This document shows positions 45,743 to 54,533 of a DNA stretch of 64,000 bases, in pieces (positions within the stretch are counted from its first letter, which is position 1; each line of letters begins with the position of its first letter). The translations under genes were made by a program, and so were the position numbers. The notes under the pieces are model-generated. The model had not been told where the DNA came from. It searched no databases and saw only the letters and a program-made list of their open reading frames with translations. Source of the DNA: Leuconostoc lactis (GTDB lineage: Bacteria; Bacillota; Bacilli; Lactobacillales; Lactobacillaceae); contig NZ_CP042420.1 of the NCBI RefSeq assembly GCF_007954625.1, positions 468,501-532,500 on the forward strand. Reading direction: 5' to 3'.

Positions 45743-47191
45743 TTATTGTAACGCCGTTAATGTCTCAAGCTCCGCTGCGAACAAGCGTCGTTGCACCTTG
45801 CCACTCGCCGTAACATGCCAAGTATTGGCTTGATAGAAGCGTTGTGGCACCTTATAATGGGCCAACTGTTCGCGACCAAAACGCCGCAATGCGGCCGCAG
45901 ATAAGTCCGTCCCCATCACAACAGCGACCGGCACTGCCCCCCACTTATCATCTGGCACACCCACGACAACCATTTTCTGCAGTCCTGGCATGGTTGCATA
46001 GGCGGCTTCAACTTCATCCGGGAAAATATTTTCCCCACCAGAGCTAATCATATCGCCTTCGCGCCCTTGAATGTATAAAAAACCATCATCATCAAGATAC
46101 CCAAAATCCTCGGTGTTAAACCAGCCTGCCTGCATATTTTTAGCCAACAATTCAGGTTGGTTTAAATAGCCTGGTGTTAAGGTTGGTGATTTGAGCCAAA
46201 CAGCGCCAGACGTTCCCGGCGCTACCGGTTGACCTGCTGCATCACGAATACTCAAACTAACGGGAAATAGTGGTTTCCCGACTGATCCTATTTTTACCTG
46301 GGCATCAGCCGCATCTAACGCCACCACTTGTGACGCCGTTTCCGTCATGCCATAGGATTGAATAATGGGGAGTTGGTGCGCCGCTGCTTGTTGCAACGTG
46401 GTAGCGTCGGTTGGCCCGCCACCAAGTAGTAGCGTTCTAAAGTGTGGATTATACGTCACACCAGCTGGTAAATCCGCCAGTAACTGTTTAAGCATCACAG
46501 GCACGGCTGACATTGTGGTAATTGTATCATGAATCAGTAAGTCATTAATGTGATGCGAATCAAATTTCTCAACCAATACCACCCGCATCCCATAAATTAA
46601 GCTCCGCATTAAAATGGCAAATCCACTAATATGGAAAATCGGCACCACGGCCAACCAAGCATCCTGACTAGTGAGTCCCAGATTAAGCGCACTGCCCATC
46701 GCTGACATCCAATGATTATAATACGTCTGCATCACGCCTTTTGGTTGGCGTGTCGTGCCCGACGTATACATCACGCTCGTCACAAAGTCATCGGGATACT
46801 CAGCCACTGGTGTCACCGGTTGACCGGCTGGCAATTGCGAAAATTTAACTTGTTGGGCCACCGCCAATTCAGCTGTGTAACCGTCATCGGTCAATAATAA
46901 CGAAACACCGGCATCCGCCAACTGGTAGTTAATTTCAGCAACAGACAAGCGCCGATTAATAAAAACAATGGTTTTGCCCAATTGTTGCAGGCCCATAATA
47001 ACCAAATAACCTTGTAGACTATTGGTCATGATCACGGCCACGCGTGAATTTTCATCCCCCAATGCGGCGATCTGACCCGCGATTTGTTGTGCCGTTTGGG
47101 CCACTTCTTGAAATGTTAAGTGTTGTTGTCCAGCTGAAACGGCCACGCGGTTTGGGGTTAACCGGGCGCGTTTCACCAACCAATTTTCCAT
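45743..47191 (-). CDS. menE: o-Succinylbenzoate-CoA ligase
   Basis: A 482-residue ANL-superfamily adenylate-forming enzyme. AMP motif VMYTSGTTRQPKGVMQTYYNH, then QSYGMTETASQVVAL, GWFNTEDFGYLDDDGFLYIQGREGDMISSGGENIFPDEVEAA, and the C-terminal Lys in ASGKVQRRLF. Size and neighbour menG support MenE rather than a generic acyl-CoA ligase. Other men genes are not here, so the window carries only part of the pathway. GAGG precedes the ATG. Confidence 0.9.
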   Translation of the reverse strand: MENWLVKRARLTPNRVAVSAGQQHLTFQEVAQTAQQIAGQIAALGDENSRVAVIMTNSLQGYLVIMGLQQLGKTIVFINRRLSVAEINYQLADAGVSLLLTDDGYTAELAVAQQVKFSQLPAGQPVTPVAEYPDDFVTSVMYTSGTTRQPKGVMQTYYNHWMSAMGSALNLGLTSQDAWLAVVPIFHISGFAILMRSLIYGMRVVLVEKFDSHHINDLLIHDTITTMSAVPVMLKQLLADLPAGVTYNPHFRTLLLGGGPTDATTLQQAAAHQLPIIQSYGMTETASQVVALDAADAQVKIGSVGKPLFPVSLSIRDAAGQPVAPGTSGAVWLKSPTLTPGYLNQPELLAKNMQAGWFNTEDFGYLDDDGFLYIQGREGDMISSGGENIFPDEVEAAYATMPGLQKMVVVGVPDDKWGAVPVAVVMGTDLSAAALRRFGREQLAHYKVPQRFYQANTWHVTASGKVQRRLFAAELETLTALQ

Positions 47192-47244
47192 GTTTTAAAC
47201 CTCTTTAATCACTCTCTATCATACCACGCAGGCTTAAAATAACC

Positions 47245-47273
47245 TTGCATTTTTTAATTTACAGTTGTAGACT
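47245..47273 (+). promoter_or_regulatory. copY promoter with cop box
   Basis: TTGCAT (47245-47250), 17 bases, TAGACT (47268-47273). The CopY operator TACAGTTGTA (TACAnnTGTA, 47260-47269) covers the spacer and the -10. The start of transcription would fall on or near the ATG at 47280. Confidence 0.75.
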
Positions 47274-47279
47274 AATAGT

Positions 47280-47726
47280 ATGATCAAACAAACACAAACA
47301 ATGACAACAAGTGAATGGGAAATTATGCGCGTGATTTGGACGTTAGGAGAAGCGACCAGCCGCCAAATTATTCGCGTGATGGCACAGAAAACGGATTGGT
47401 CGCCTTCGACGATCAAAACGCTGATTTCGCGCTTACAAGCCAAAGGCTATTTAACCGACAATGGCGCCAGCCGCGACCGCTTGTATCTGCCAACGGTTGC
47501 GGAACACGAGGCCATGACGGCAACTTTGCAGCGGACTATCCAGGCCATGTGCGCTATGTGCGTTGGTCACGCCTTGGCCGATGTGTTGGCCACCACGCCT
47601 TTGTCGCAAGATGATATCACGCGATTGCAAGCCGTCTTACAGGATAAATACGCCCAAGCACCTGACCACATTGCTTGTGATTGCTTACCACATCAAGAAG
47701 AGGAGAAGACACCCCATGAGAGATGA
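47280..47726 (+). CDS. copY: Copper-responsive repressor, CopY/TcrY family
   Basis: A 148-residue BlaI/MecI-type winged-helix repressor: MTTSEWEIMRVIWTLGEATSRQI and WSPSTIKTLISRLQAKGYL form the DNA-binding domain. Classical CopY ends with CxCx4CxC; here the tail has only one CxC (Cys133, Cys135 in ACDCLPHQEE). A second pair, Cys91 and Cys94 (MCAMC), lies inside the dimerisation region, so metal sensing may differ. A cop box precedes it. The start could also be ATG 47301. It overlaps copB by 11 bases. Confidence 0.87.
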   Translation: MIKQTQTMTTSEWEIMRVIWTLGEATSRQIIRVMAQKTDWSPSTIKTLISRLQAKGYLTDNGASRDRLYLPTVAEHEAMTATLQRTIQAMCAMCVGHALADVLATTPLSQDDITRLQAVLQDKYAQAPDHIACDCLPHQEEEKTPHER

Positions 47727-49839
47727 ACATGAACATCAACACGACCATGAACATCACCAACATCAAGACCATACAGCGATGTCTGGTCACAATATGCATC
47801 ACGAACACCATGAAATGGCTATGACCCATGACCATGACACATCACACACGATGAGCCATGACCATGCAGCCATGGCTCATCATCATATGCACATGTCAGA
47901 TGATCCCGGCATGGCACATATGGATATGACTGACATGGCCCGTCGCTTTTGGTGGTCTTTGGCGTTGATGGTGCCAATTATTATCATTACACCACTGATG
48001 GGCATGACTTTTCCCTTCACCTTGCAATTCCCAGGTGATACTTGGGTCACGGCTATTTTGGCCACGATCTTATATATTGTCGGCACAAAGCCCTTTTTTG
48101 TTGGGGCTAAAGCCGAGTTAAAAGCTAAAAGACCCGCAATGATGAGCTTAGTGAGTCTCAGTTTGCTCGTGACATTTTGGTACTCTATTTACGCCCTAGT
48201 AGTCAACACTTTCTGGCCAAAGGCCCATGTGATGGACTTTTTCTGGGAATTTGCGACCCTGACCGTCATTATGCTGTTGGGTCATCGTATTGAAATGGCG
48301 GCCACGATGGAAGCTGGTGATGCCACTGCCAAGTTGCGCGCCCTATTGCCCAACACCGCACACGTCAAGCACGGTGATCACTTTATGGACATGCCGGTTT
48401 CAGCATTGAAGCCAGACATGGTTGTGCAAGTTTTAGCCGGTGAAGCTTTCCCTGCCGATGGCGTTATCCTATCAGGTGAAAGTCAAGTCGATGAATCCTT
48501 AATGACTGGTGAAAGCCGTTTAATTGATAAAAAGCCCGGTGTCTCAGTTGTGGGTGGAACGATCAATGGTAATGGGACCCTATTAGTTAAAGTGACCCAT
48601 GTTGGCGCTCAATCATTCATTGGTAAGCTCCAATCAACATTAGCCGCCTCACAAAGTGCCAAGTCTCGGGTTGAAACGATTGCCGATCAAGTGGCGAGTT
48701 ACCTCTTTTGGGTCGCCCTCTTAATTGCTGGTTTAAGCTTAATGATTTGGACACCATTGCATGGTTTGGGCTTTGCCATTAATATTGCCGTGACTGTATT
48801 AGTCATCGCCTGCCCACATGCGCTGGGATTAGCGGTACCACTGGTCATTCAACGGACCAAAGCTATCGCCGCCACGCAAGGGATTTTAATTAAGAACCAT
48901 AAAGCACTGAGTTCAGCTAACCACTTGACTTATGTCTTGATGGATAAAACGGGTACGTTAACCACCGGTCAATTCAAAGTCATGCAAGTTGTGACCGATA
49001 ACTTTGATCAAAAAGAAGCCTTGGCCATCATGGCAGCGCTTGATGCCCAATCAACGCACCCACTAGCCCAAGGAATTGTCAGCTATGCCAAGCAACAACA
49101 AGCACCGGTATTATCAGCCACTGATGTTGAAAACATGGCGGGATATGGCATTGCTGGGATGGTGAATGACAAGCATTACCTACTCGTTTCCGAACGGTAT
49201 TTGAAGGATCATCATATCCATTACACACCATTGGTTGCCGATGGCACGATTTCTTATTTGCTCCAACATGATCATGTGGTTGCGGCTGTCGCCCAAGGTG
49301 ATGAAATCAAGGCGACTGCGCCAACATTTATCAACTATCTTAAAGCACAACATCTTATCCCAATTCTGGTGACCGGTGACAATGCCCAAGTGGCCCAAGC
49401 TGTTGCGGATCAACTGGGTATTACCGAAATCCACGCCCAAGTATCACCACAAGAAAAAATTGCCCTTGTCAAAGATTATCAAAAACAAGGTCATGTCATG
49501 ATGATTGGTGATGGGATTAACGACGCGCCGGCATTAGCCCAAGCGGATCTGTCAGTTGCCATTGGGGCTGGGACACAAGTTGCGCAGGCAGCGGCGGATA
49601 CTGTCTTAATTGCTAATCAACTGCCAACCATTATTGATTTTCTTAAGCTTGCCAAGCGCGCGGATCGCAAGCAAATTGAAAACCTTTGGTGGGGGGCTGG
49701 TTATAACATCATCGCCTTACCACTGGCTGCTGGGGCACTGGCAACCTTTGGTATCATGTTAAACCCAATGATCGGTGCGATTTTAATGTCGCTATCAACG
49801 GTTATTGTCGCTTTAAACGCGATGACGCTCAAAGCTTAA
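47716..49839 (+). CDS. copB: Copper-exporting P-type ATPase, CopB type
   Basis: A 707-residue P1B-type ATPase. The first 75 residues are His/Asp/Met-rich (HEHQHDHEHHQHQ...), typical of CopB, in place of CxxC metal-binding domains. It then shows LTGES in the actuator (LMTGES), the intramembrane CPH motif (VIACPHALGLAVPLVI), DKTGTLTTG phosphorylation site and GDGINDAPALAQADL. CPH points to Cu(I/II) or Ag efflux. ATG 47716 is preferred, with AGAGGAGAAG upstream, over a longer frame inside copY. Confidence 0.93.
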   Translation: MRDEHEHQHDHEHHQHQDHTAMSGHNMHHEHHEMAMTHDHDTSHTMSHDHAAMAHHHMHMSDDPGMAHMDMTDMARRFWWSLALMVPIIIITPLMGMTFPFTLQFPGDTWVTAILATILYIVGTKPFFVGAKAELKAKRPAMMSLVSLSLLVTFWYSIYALVVNTFWPKAHVMDFFWEFATLTVIMLLGHRIEMAATMEAGDATAKLRALLPNTAHVKHGDHFMDMPVSALKPDMVVQVLAGEAFPADGVILSGESQVDESLMTGESRLIDKKPGVSVVGGTINGNGTLLVKVTHVGAQSFIGKLQSTLAASQSAKSRVETIADQVASYLFWVALLIAGLSLMIWTPLHGLGFAINIAVTVLVIACPHALGLAVPLVIQRTKAIAATQGILIKNHKALSSANHLTYVLMDKTGTLTTGQFKVMQVVTDNFDQKEALAIMAALDAQSTHPLAQGIVSYAKQQQAPVLSATDVENMAGYGIAGMVNDKHYLLVSERYLKDHHIHYTPLVADGTISYLLQHDHVVAAVAQGDEIKATAPTFINYLKAQHLIPILVTGDNAQVAQAVADQLGITEIHAQVSPQEKIALVKDYQKQGHVMMIGDGINDAPALAQADLSVAIGAGTQVAQAAADTVLIANQLPTIIDFLKLAKRADRKQIENLWWGAGYNIIALPLAAGALATFGIMLNPMIGAILMSLSTVIVALNAMTLKA

Positions 49840-49872
49840 AAAAACAGCAACCTTATGGGTTGCTGTTTTTTT
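49838..49872. terminator. Bidirectional terminator after copB
   Basis: AAAACAGCAACC-TTATG-GGTTGCTGTTTT with A and T tracts between convergent genes. Confidence 0.9.
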
Positions 49873-50590
49873 GTTGCGCATTTAAGGCACTGAGTTGTTG
49901 TTGCATTTCGCCTAACATTTTGGTTTGTAACGCCTGAACTTCTAGCATATCTGGATAATCCGTTTGAATTAAACGATCAATTTTGGCGTGTAACACCCGC
50001 ATTTCTTCTTCGGTTTTCAAATTCACATGAAAATCATTATCTGCATGCAGTCGGTCATAATCTGACGACCGGTTTTGACTCATTAAAATTAAAGGGGCCT
50101 GTAAGGCCGCCGTCATACTCAAAAAGAGATTCAATAAAATAAAGGGATAGGGATCAAAATTTGCGTGGAACACATGCCAGCCGTTCACCGTAATCCAAAC
50201 AACCATGGTGATAATCGCCATGATAATAAAGCCCCAACTACCGCCAAATTTTGCAACCTTATCGGCCACCCGCTGCCCAAATGTATACGTCTCACGCTGA
50301 TGTTTTTTAACATTAATGACTTTAAAATTTTTATCCGTCAAAATATGGGTCAGCTTGTGTTTCATCTGACGATTCATCTGTTGATCAGCCAGACGCATGG
50401 CATTAATGCGGGCCAAACGATATGGCAATAAATGGGTCAAACAGATAAACGCATCGGCCTGATGCTCAGGAAAATCTTGTTGAATGGCACGCCGTAAATT
50501 CGACTCTAATTCAGGCAGTAAAACACCGTCCACAAATGCCGTTGTTGCACCGTCTACTAAACAATGTTGGACCCTATTTTTTTCAGTCAA
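49853..50590 (-). CDS. DUF1003 membrane protein
   Basis: A 245-residue protein. DUF1003 core: FGQRVADKVAKFGGSWGFIIMAIITMVVWITVNGW (first helix) and FDPYPFILLNLFLSMTAALQAPLILMSQNRSSDYDR (second helix), then a charged C-terminal coiled coil. A variable N-terminal domain (about 1-95) precedes it. Function unknown. Start assigned to TTG at 50590, because TTGGAGG lies eight bases upstream; a TTG at 50605 would sit inside the ribosome site. Confidence 0.85.
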   Translation of the reverse strand: MTEKNRVQHCLVDGATTAFVDGVLLPELESNLRRAIQQDFPEHQADAFICLTHLLPYRLARINAMRLADQQMNRQMKHKLTHILTDKNFKVINVKKHQRETYTFGQRVADKVAKFGGSWGFIIMAIITMVVWITVNGWHVFHANFDPYPFILLNLFLSMTAALQAPLILMSQNRSSDYDRLHADNDFHVNLKTEEEMRVLHAKIDRLIQTDYPDMLEVQALQTKMLGEMQQQLSALNAQQKNSNP

Positions 50591-50644
50591 TGCACCAGCC
50601 TCCAATCGCTGTTATTTGCCATCATTATAGCATTATTAGCCACA

Positions 50645-50674
50645 TAAAAAGCCTTAAAGCACCTGCTTTAAGAC
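50645..50674 (-). terminator. Terminator of gntP
   Basis: CTTAAAGC-AGGT-GCTTTAAG hairpin running into GGCTTTTTATG on the minus strand. Confidence 0.75.
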
Positions 50675-50691
50675 CAGTTATCCAATATACT

Positions 50692-52047
50692 TTAAACAAA
50701 TAGGCTCATAATCAAGACCATCACCAGTCCAACAACAGCAATGATTGTTTCCAACACTGTCCAAATCAAGAGTGTTTGCTTCACGTTCAAATCAAAGTAC
50801 TCTTTAAACATCCAGAAGCCGGCATCATTCACGTGCGAAGCGGCTAATGATCCTGCACCAATGACCAAAACCATTAGGGCTGGGTTCACATGCGAGGCAA
50901 CCATCAAAGGCTGGACTAAGCCAGCTGCAGTCAAGGCAGCAACCGTCGCTGATCCTAATGCGACACGCAAAATCACGGTAATAATCCAAGCTAACAGCAA
51001 TGGTGAGATAGCTGAATGGATAAATAATTGTGAAATTTGACCAGAAATACCGCCATCAATCAAAATCTGTTTAAAGGCTGCGCCACCACCAATAATCAAA
51101 AGTAACATCGCAATTGACTTGATGGCTTCTTCAACCGTGGCCATCATATCCGGTGTTTTACGCCCTTGATGCCACCCCATTGCCCACATCGCAAACACCA
51201 AAGAGATAATCATCGCTGCGACCGGATTACCAATCATGGTGATAAATGCCGCCATACCCGTTGGATTTTTAAAAGGCTGGCCATCATTGTAAACAATCGT
51301 GTATGTTGTTGTGATCCCCATTAACAAAACTGGGAACAATGATGTCAACACAGAAATACCAAAGCTGGGTGTTTCTGACAAAACAAATTGCTTTTCTTTA
51401 CCAAAAGCGGTCAATTGTCGCTTAATCACAAAGGCATCTGGCGCAAATTTTTGGGCCAACTTAGTAAATAGTGGCCCAGCGATAATCGCCGCTGGTACCG
51501 CAACAATTAAGCCGTAAACCAATACGGTCCCAGGGTTAGCACCCAATGCACCAGAAATCGCCGTTGGCGCTGGATGCGGTGGCAAGAAACCATGTGTGAC
51601 TGACAAAGCTGCCGCCATTGGAATACCGAGATAAAGCAATGGAACGGCAGCTTCCAGCGCAATTGCAAAGACGATTGGAATCAACAAGACCATCCCAACT
51701 TCAAAGAAGAGCGCAATTCCAATAATAAAGGCCGCAACCATGATGGCCAATTGGACACGTTGCTTACCAAATTTATCAATTAACGTATGGGCAATCCGAT
51801 AAGCCCCACCAGCATCAGCGACTAAACGGCCTAAAATAGCCCCAAATCCAAAAACAATCGCCAACTCACCTAAGGATGAGCCAATCCCATTTTGAATTGA
51901 CACGGGGATCTGTTGGAGTTTCATCCCCAATCCCAGGCCAACAACACTCGCCGTTAAAATCAACGCAATAAATGTGTTGATTTTAAACTTAATAATGAGT
52001 AACAAGAGGAATAAAATTCCAAGGGCCAAGACAACGAAAGACATCAT
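50692..52047 (-). CDS. gntP: Gluconate:H+ symporter, GntP family
   Basis: A 451-residue, 12-14-helix permease. Family hallmarks are FGFGAILGRLVADAGGAYRIAHTLIDKFGKQR, GIALFFEVGMVLLIPIVFAIA, ALSVTHGFLPPHPAPTAI and VIGAGSLAASHVNDAGFWMFKEYF. It imports gluconate (some members take fructuronate or glycerate). A gntK/gnd partner is not adjacent. A perfect cre upstream implies glucose repression. GGAG precedes the tandem ATGs. Confidence 0.9.
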   Translation of the reverse strand: MMSFVVLALGILFLLLLIIKFKINTFIALILTASVVGLGLGMKLQQIPVSIQNGIGSSLGELAIVFGFGAILGRLVADAGGAYRIAHTLIDKFGKQRVQLAIMVAAFIIGIALFFEVGMVLLIPIVFAIALEAAVPLLYLGIPMAAALSVTHGFLPPHPAPTAISGALGANPGTVLVYGLIVAVPAAIIAGPLFTKLAQKFAPDAFVIKRQLTAFGKEKQFVLSETPSFGISVLTSLFPVLLMGITTTYTIVYNDGQPFKNPTGMAAFITMIGNPVAAMIISLVFAMWAMGWHQGRKTPDMMATVEEAIKSIAMLLLIIGGGAAFKQILIDGGISGQISQLFIHSAISPLLLAWIITVILRVALGSATVAALTAAGLVQPLMVASHVNPALMVLVIGAGSLAASHVNDAGFWMFKEYFDLNVKQTLLIWTVLETIIAVVGLVMVLIMSLFV

Positions 52048-52164
52048 AATGCTTTCTCCATTCTATGTTCAACACTGTGCCAGAACTTATTTTGAATAAC
52101 CGCAACCTGTTTTCAGTTGGTTTTCTGTATACTCATTACAAGGGTGTAAGTGCCTTTTATTTTA

Positions 52165-52180
52165 TTGTAAACGCTTTCAA
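52165..52180. promoter_or_regulatory. cre site upstream of gntP
   Basis: TTGTAAACGCTTTCAA fits the CcpA consensus WTGNAARCGNWWNCAW. About 120 bases upstream of gntP and 160 upstream of the divergent aquaporin gene; gntP is the more likely target. Confidence 0.75.
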
Positions 52181-52339
52181 CAAAATATATTCTATCACAG
52201 TCTGTTATAAAAAACTACTCTCTCGGCTGACATTTAATACTTCGCTGATTTTACAGACTTATTTAACTGTAACTTAATCTAAAAGTGTATAATAGAATGT
52301 GTTGATAATTTTTCATCTAAAATTAAGGAGAAACACATC

Positions 52340-53059
52340 ATGCGTAAGTATATCGCAGAATTCCTCGGCACATTTATCTTAGTGGCTGTTGGAACTGGTA
52401 GCATTGTTTATTCAGCTGCTACAGCACCATCACCACTCACCATTGCCCTAGCCTTTGGTTTAGCGCTAACTGGTGGTATTTATGCCTTTGCACAAATTTC
52501 TGGTGCCCACTTTAACCCAGCCGTTTCATTAGCAATGGCCATTCAAAAGCGCCTCTCATGGCTTGAATTTGTTGGTTATGTAATTGCGCAATTGCTTGGT
52601 GCTTTGGTGGCTTCACTTGCCGTTTACGGTGGTGTGTCAGCCTACTTAAAGTCAGCTACGGTAACCCAAGCTTTGTCAGGCCAAAAGATGACTGTGCAAC
52701 AATTCGTTGACATTGCCGGTTTGGGACAAACAAACTTTACCAATGGTCAAGCCTTGACAGCCTTCATGTTCGAATTAGTATTGACATTCTTATTCATCCT
52801 TGTGATTTTGATTGTCACAAAGTCAGCTAGCGTACCAGCACCACTTGTGATTGGTATTTTGTTGGCAGCCTTCATTATTGTCGCATTGCCAATTACTGGT
52901 GGTGCCCTTAACCCAGCACGTGCCTTGTCACCCGTTATCTTTGTTAAGGGTAACGCCCTTGGCCACGTTTGGGTCTATGTTGTCGCTGATCTTCTTGGTG
53001 GTGTATTAGCAGCCTTTGCCGCTAACTACCTCAACAAAGACGTTGACACAGCCGCTTAA
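52340..53059 (+). CDS. Aquaporin (MIP family)
   Basis: A 239-residue six-helix channel with the two half-helix NPA boxes, ISGAHFNPAVSLA (about 56-68) and ITGGALNPARALSPVI (about 190-205). After the second box the residue is Ala, not the Asp typical of glycerol facilitators, pointing to a water or small-solute channel. Related lactobacillus proteins can pass glycerol, H2O2 or lactic acid, so selectivity is uncertain. AAGGAG upstream. Confidence 0.9.
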   Translation: MRKYIAEFLGTFILVAVGTGSIVYSAATAPSPLTIALAFGLALTGGIYAFAQISGAHFNPAVSLAMAIQKRLSWLEFVGYVIAQLLGALVASLAVYGGVSAYLKSATVTQALSGQKMTVQQFVDIAGLGQTNFTNGQALTAFMFELVLTFLFILVILIVTKSASVPAPLVIGILLAAFIIVALPITGGALNPARALSPVIFVKGNALGHVWVYVVADLLGGVLAAFAANYLNKDVDTAA

Positions 53060-53070
53060 ATCAACAATAT

Positions 53071-53100
53071 AAAAAGCAGCGCTTAAAGCGCTGCTTTTTA
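53071..53100. terminator. Bidirectional terminator
   Basis: AAAAAGCAGCGCT-TTA-AAGCGCTGCTTTTT between convergent genes. Confidence 0.92.
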
Positions 53101-54015
53101 TATTGTTCTTAATTGTCTCGGAAAATCTGATGGGATAGCCCCACTAATCGTTACCGTCCCCCCATCAAAAGGTAATGGCACGATAACCGTCGCCGCATGT
53201 AACATCATGCGTGTGCCAGGTTGTTCAGGGTGATAGAGTGGATCACCGATAATTGGATGCCCAATGCTTGCCAGATGGACCCGTATTTGATGCATCCGCC
53301 CAGTATCTAATTGCACCCGCAGCAACGAATTTTGATAAACGGTATGCATGCGTGCCCAATGTGTTCTGGCAGATTGCGCGGCGAGACCGTTGATCACCCG
53401 TCGCCGTTCATCTTGTGGATCAACCCCGATCGGTGTCGTAATCTCACCCGCTGACTCCGCAACAGCACCTTGTACCCAAGCCAAATACGTCCGTTTAATC
53501 GCTTTTTGGGCGAGTAACCGATTGAGAATCGGCACGACCACAGGATTTTTAGCCACAATCACGGCACCCGATGTATCACGATCAATCCGATGCACCATAT
53601 AGGGCCGTGCGGGCTGACCCGCACTCATGAGATGACGTGCTTGGAAATCTGCCGCCAAATAATTCAGCAACGTATCCGCTTCATGTGGCGCATGTGGATG
53701 CATTTTCATGCCGGCAGGTTTATCGACCACGACGAAATCATCATTTTCAAAAATAATCGGCACCGTTTCTTGTGCATTCGGGGTATAATGCGATTCACTG
53801 GTCCGAAAATCCGCCGCATCAAATATTAATGCAAGTTGATCATCTGCTTGAAACACATAATTAGTGGCCACCGCTTGACCATTGACGTGAATATGCTGCT
53901 TTTGCCGCAAAGCGCCACGTAACCGTTGCGGTATCAACCAGGCTTTTAATGTATCTTTCACTGACTGTCCAACGCGTACCGTCGGTACTGTCATGCGATA
54001 AATCCAAGTTGTCAT
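53098..54015 (-). CDS. RluA/RluD family pseudouridine synthase
   Basis: A 305-residue enzyme with the S4-like N-terminus and catalytic domain: VVDKPAGMKMHPHAP, catalytic Asp in VHRIDRDTSGAVIVAKN, RRVINGLAA and TGRMHQIRVHLASIGHPIIGDPLYHP. Isomerises uridines in rRNA or tRNA; which site cannot be told. It overlaps the upstream MerR gene by four bases (ATGA), so the two are translated together. Confidence 0.92.
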   Translation of the reverse strand: MTTWIYRMTVPTVRVGQSVKDTLKAWLIPQRLRGALRQKQHIHVNGQAVATNYVFQADDQLALIFDAADFRTSESHYTPNAQETVPIIFENDDFVVVDKPAGMKMHPHAPHEADTLLNYLAADFQARHLMSAGQPARPYMVHRIDRDTSGAVIVAKNPVVVPILNRLLAQKAIKRTYLAWVQGAVAESAGEITTPIGVDPQDERRRVINGLAAQSARTHWARMHTVYQNSLLRVQLDTGRMHQIRVHLASIGHPIIGDPLYHPEQPGTRMMLHAATVIVPLPFDGGTVTISGAIPSDFPRQLRTI

Positions 54016-54497
54016 ACCTTATCGTCCGTTTGTTGATCTACTGTGTCAGCCGCGACCAGATGATAGACAACTTTCCCACTATCATCTAATGATACATATA
54101 ATAATTGCGTTTCCTCGGCATCAAAAAATCCCAGATTGACCATGTATTTGCCTTGGTGCGTCTCTAATCCTTGGAAAGCTTTTTTCATAATATGTTGAAT
54201 CACGCCAACATTTTCAATTTGTTCATTAGCGGCCCGTACCGCCTCATGTAACGACTCGCCATCATCTAAGTGTTGCTTGATGATTGTCACCTTAACGTAG
54301 GCTGGAAAGCCGTATAGTCGCGATTCTTGCTCATCGCCTCGCGCAATAGCTGATACATACCCCTGCTTTTCCCAATAGCGCAATTGTCGTGTCGACACGC
54401 CCGTCATCCGTGCCAGTTCACCAATTCGGAACTGTAAATTATCAAAGGTTGGTTTCTTAAATTTCCCGATATGCTTCGCATGAGATTCTTCAGTCAT
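54012..54497 (-). CDS. MerR family transcriptional regulator
   Basis: A 161-residue regulator. MerR winged helix FRIGELARMTGVSTRQLRYWEKQGYVSAIARGDEQESRLYGF (about 23-64), then a dimerisation helix and a short effector domain without Cys-rich metal loop or multidrug-binding fold. The DQESRLY form resembles the TnrA/GlnR-like MerR variants. GAGG precedes the ATG. Translationally coupled to a pseudouridine synthase, which is an unusual partner. Confidence 0.85.
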   Translation of the reverse strand: MTEESHAKHIGKFKKPTFDNLQFRIGELARMTGVSTRQLRYWEKQGYVSAIARGDEQESRLYGFPAYVKVTIIKQHLDDGESLHEAVRAANEQIENVGVIQHIMKKAFQGLETHQGKYMVNLGFFDAEETQLLYVSLDDSGKVVYHLVAADTVDQQTDDKV

Positions 54498-54533
54498 GAT
54501 ATTTGCCTCTAAGAGTATTATATTCTTGTCAAC

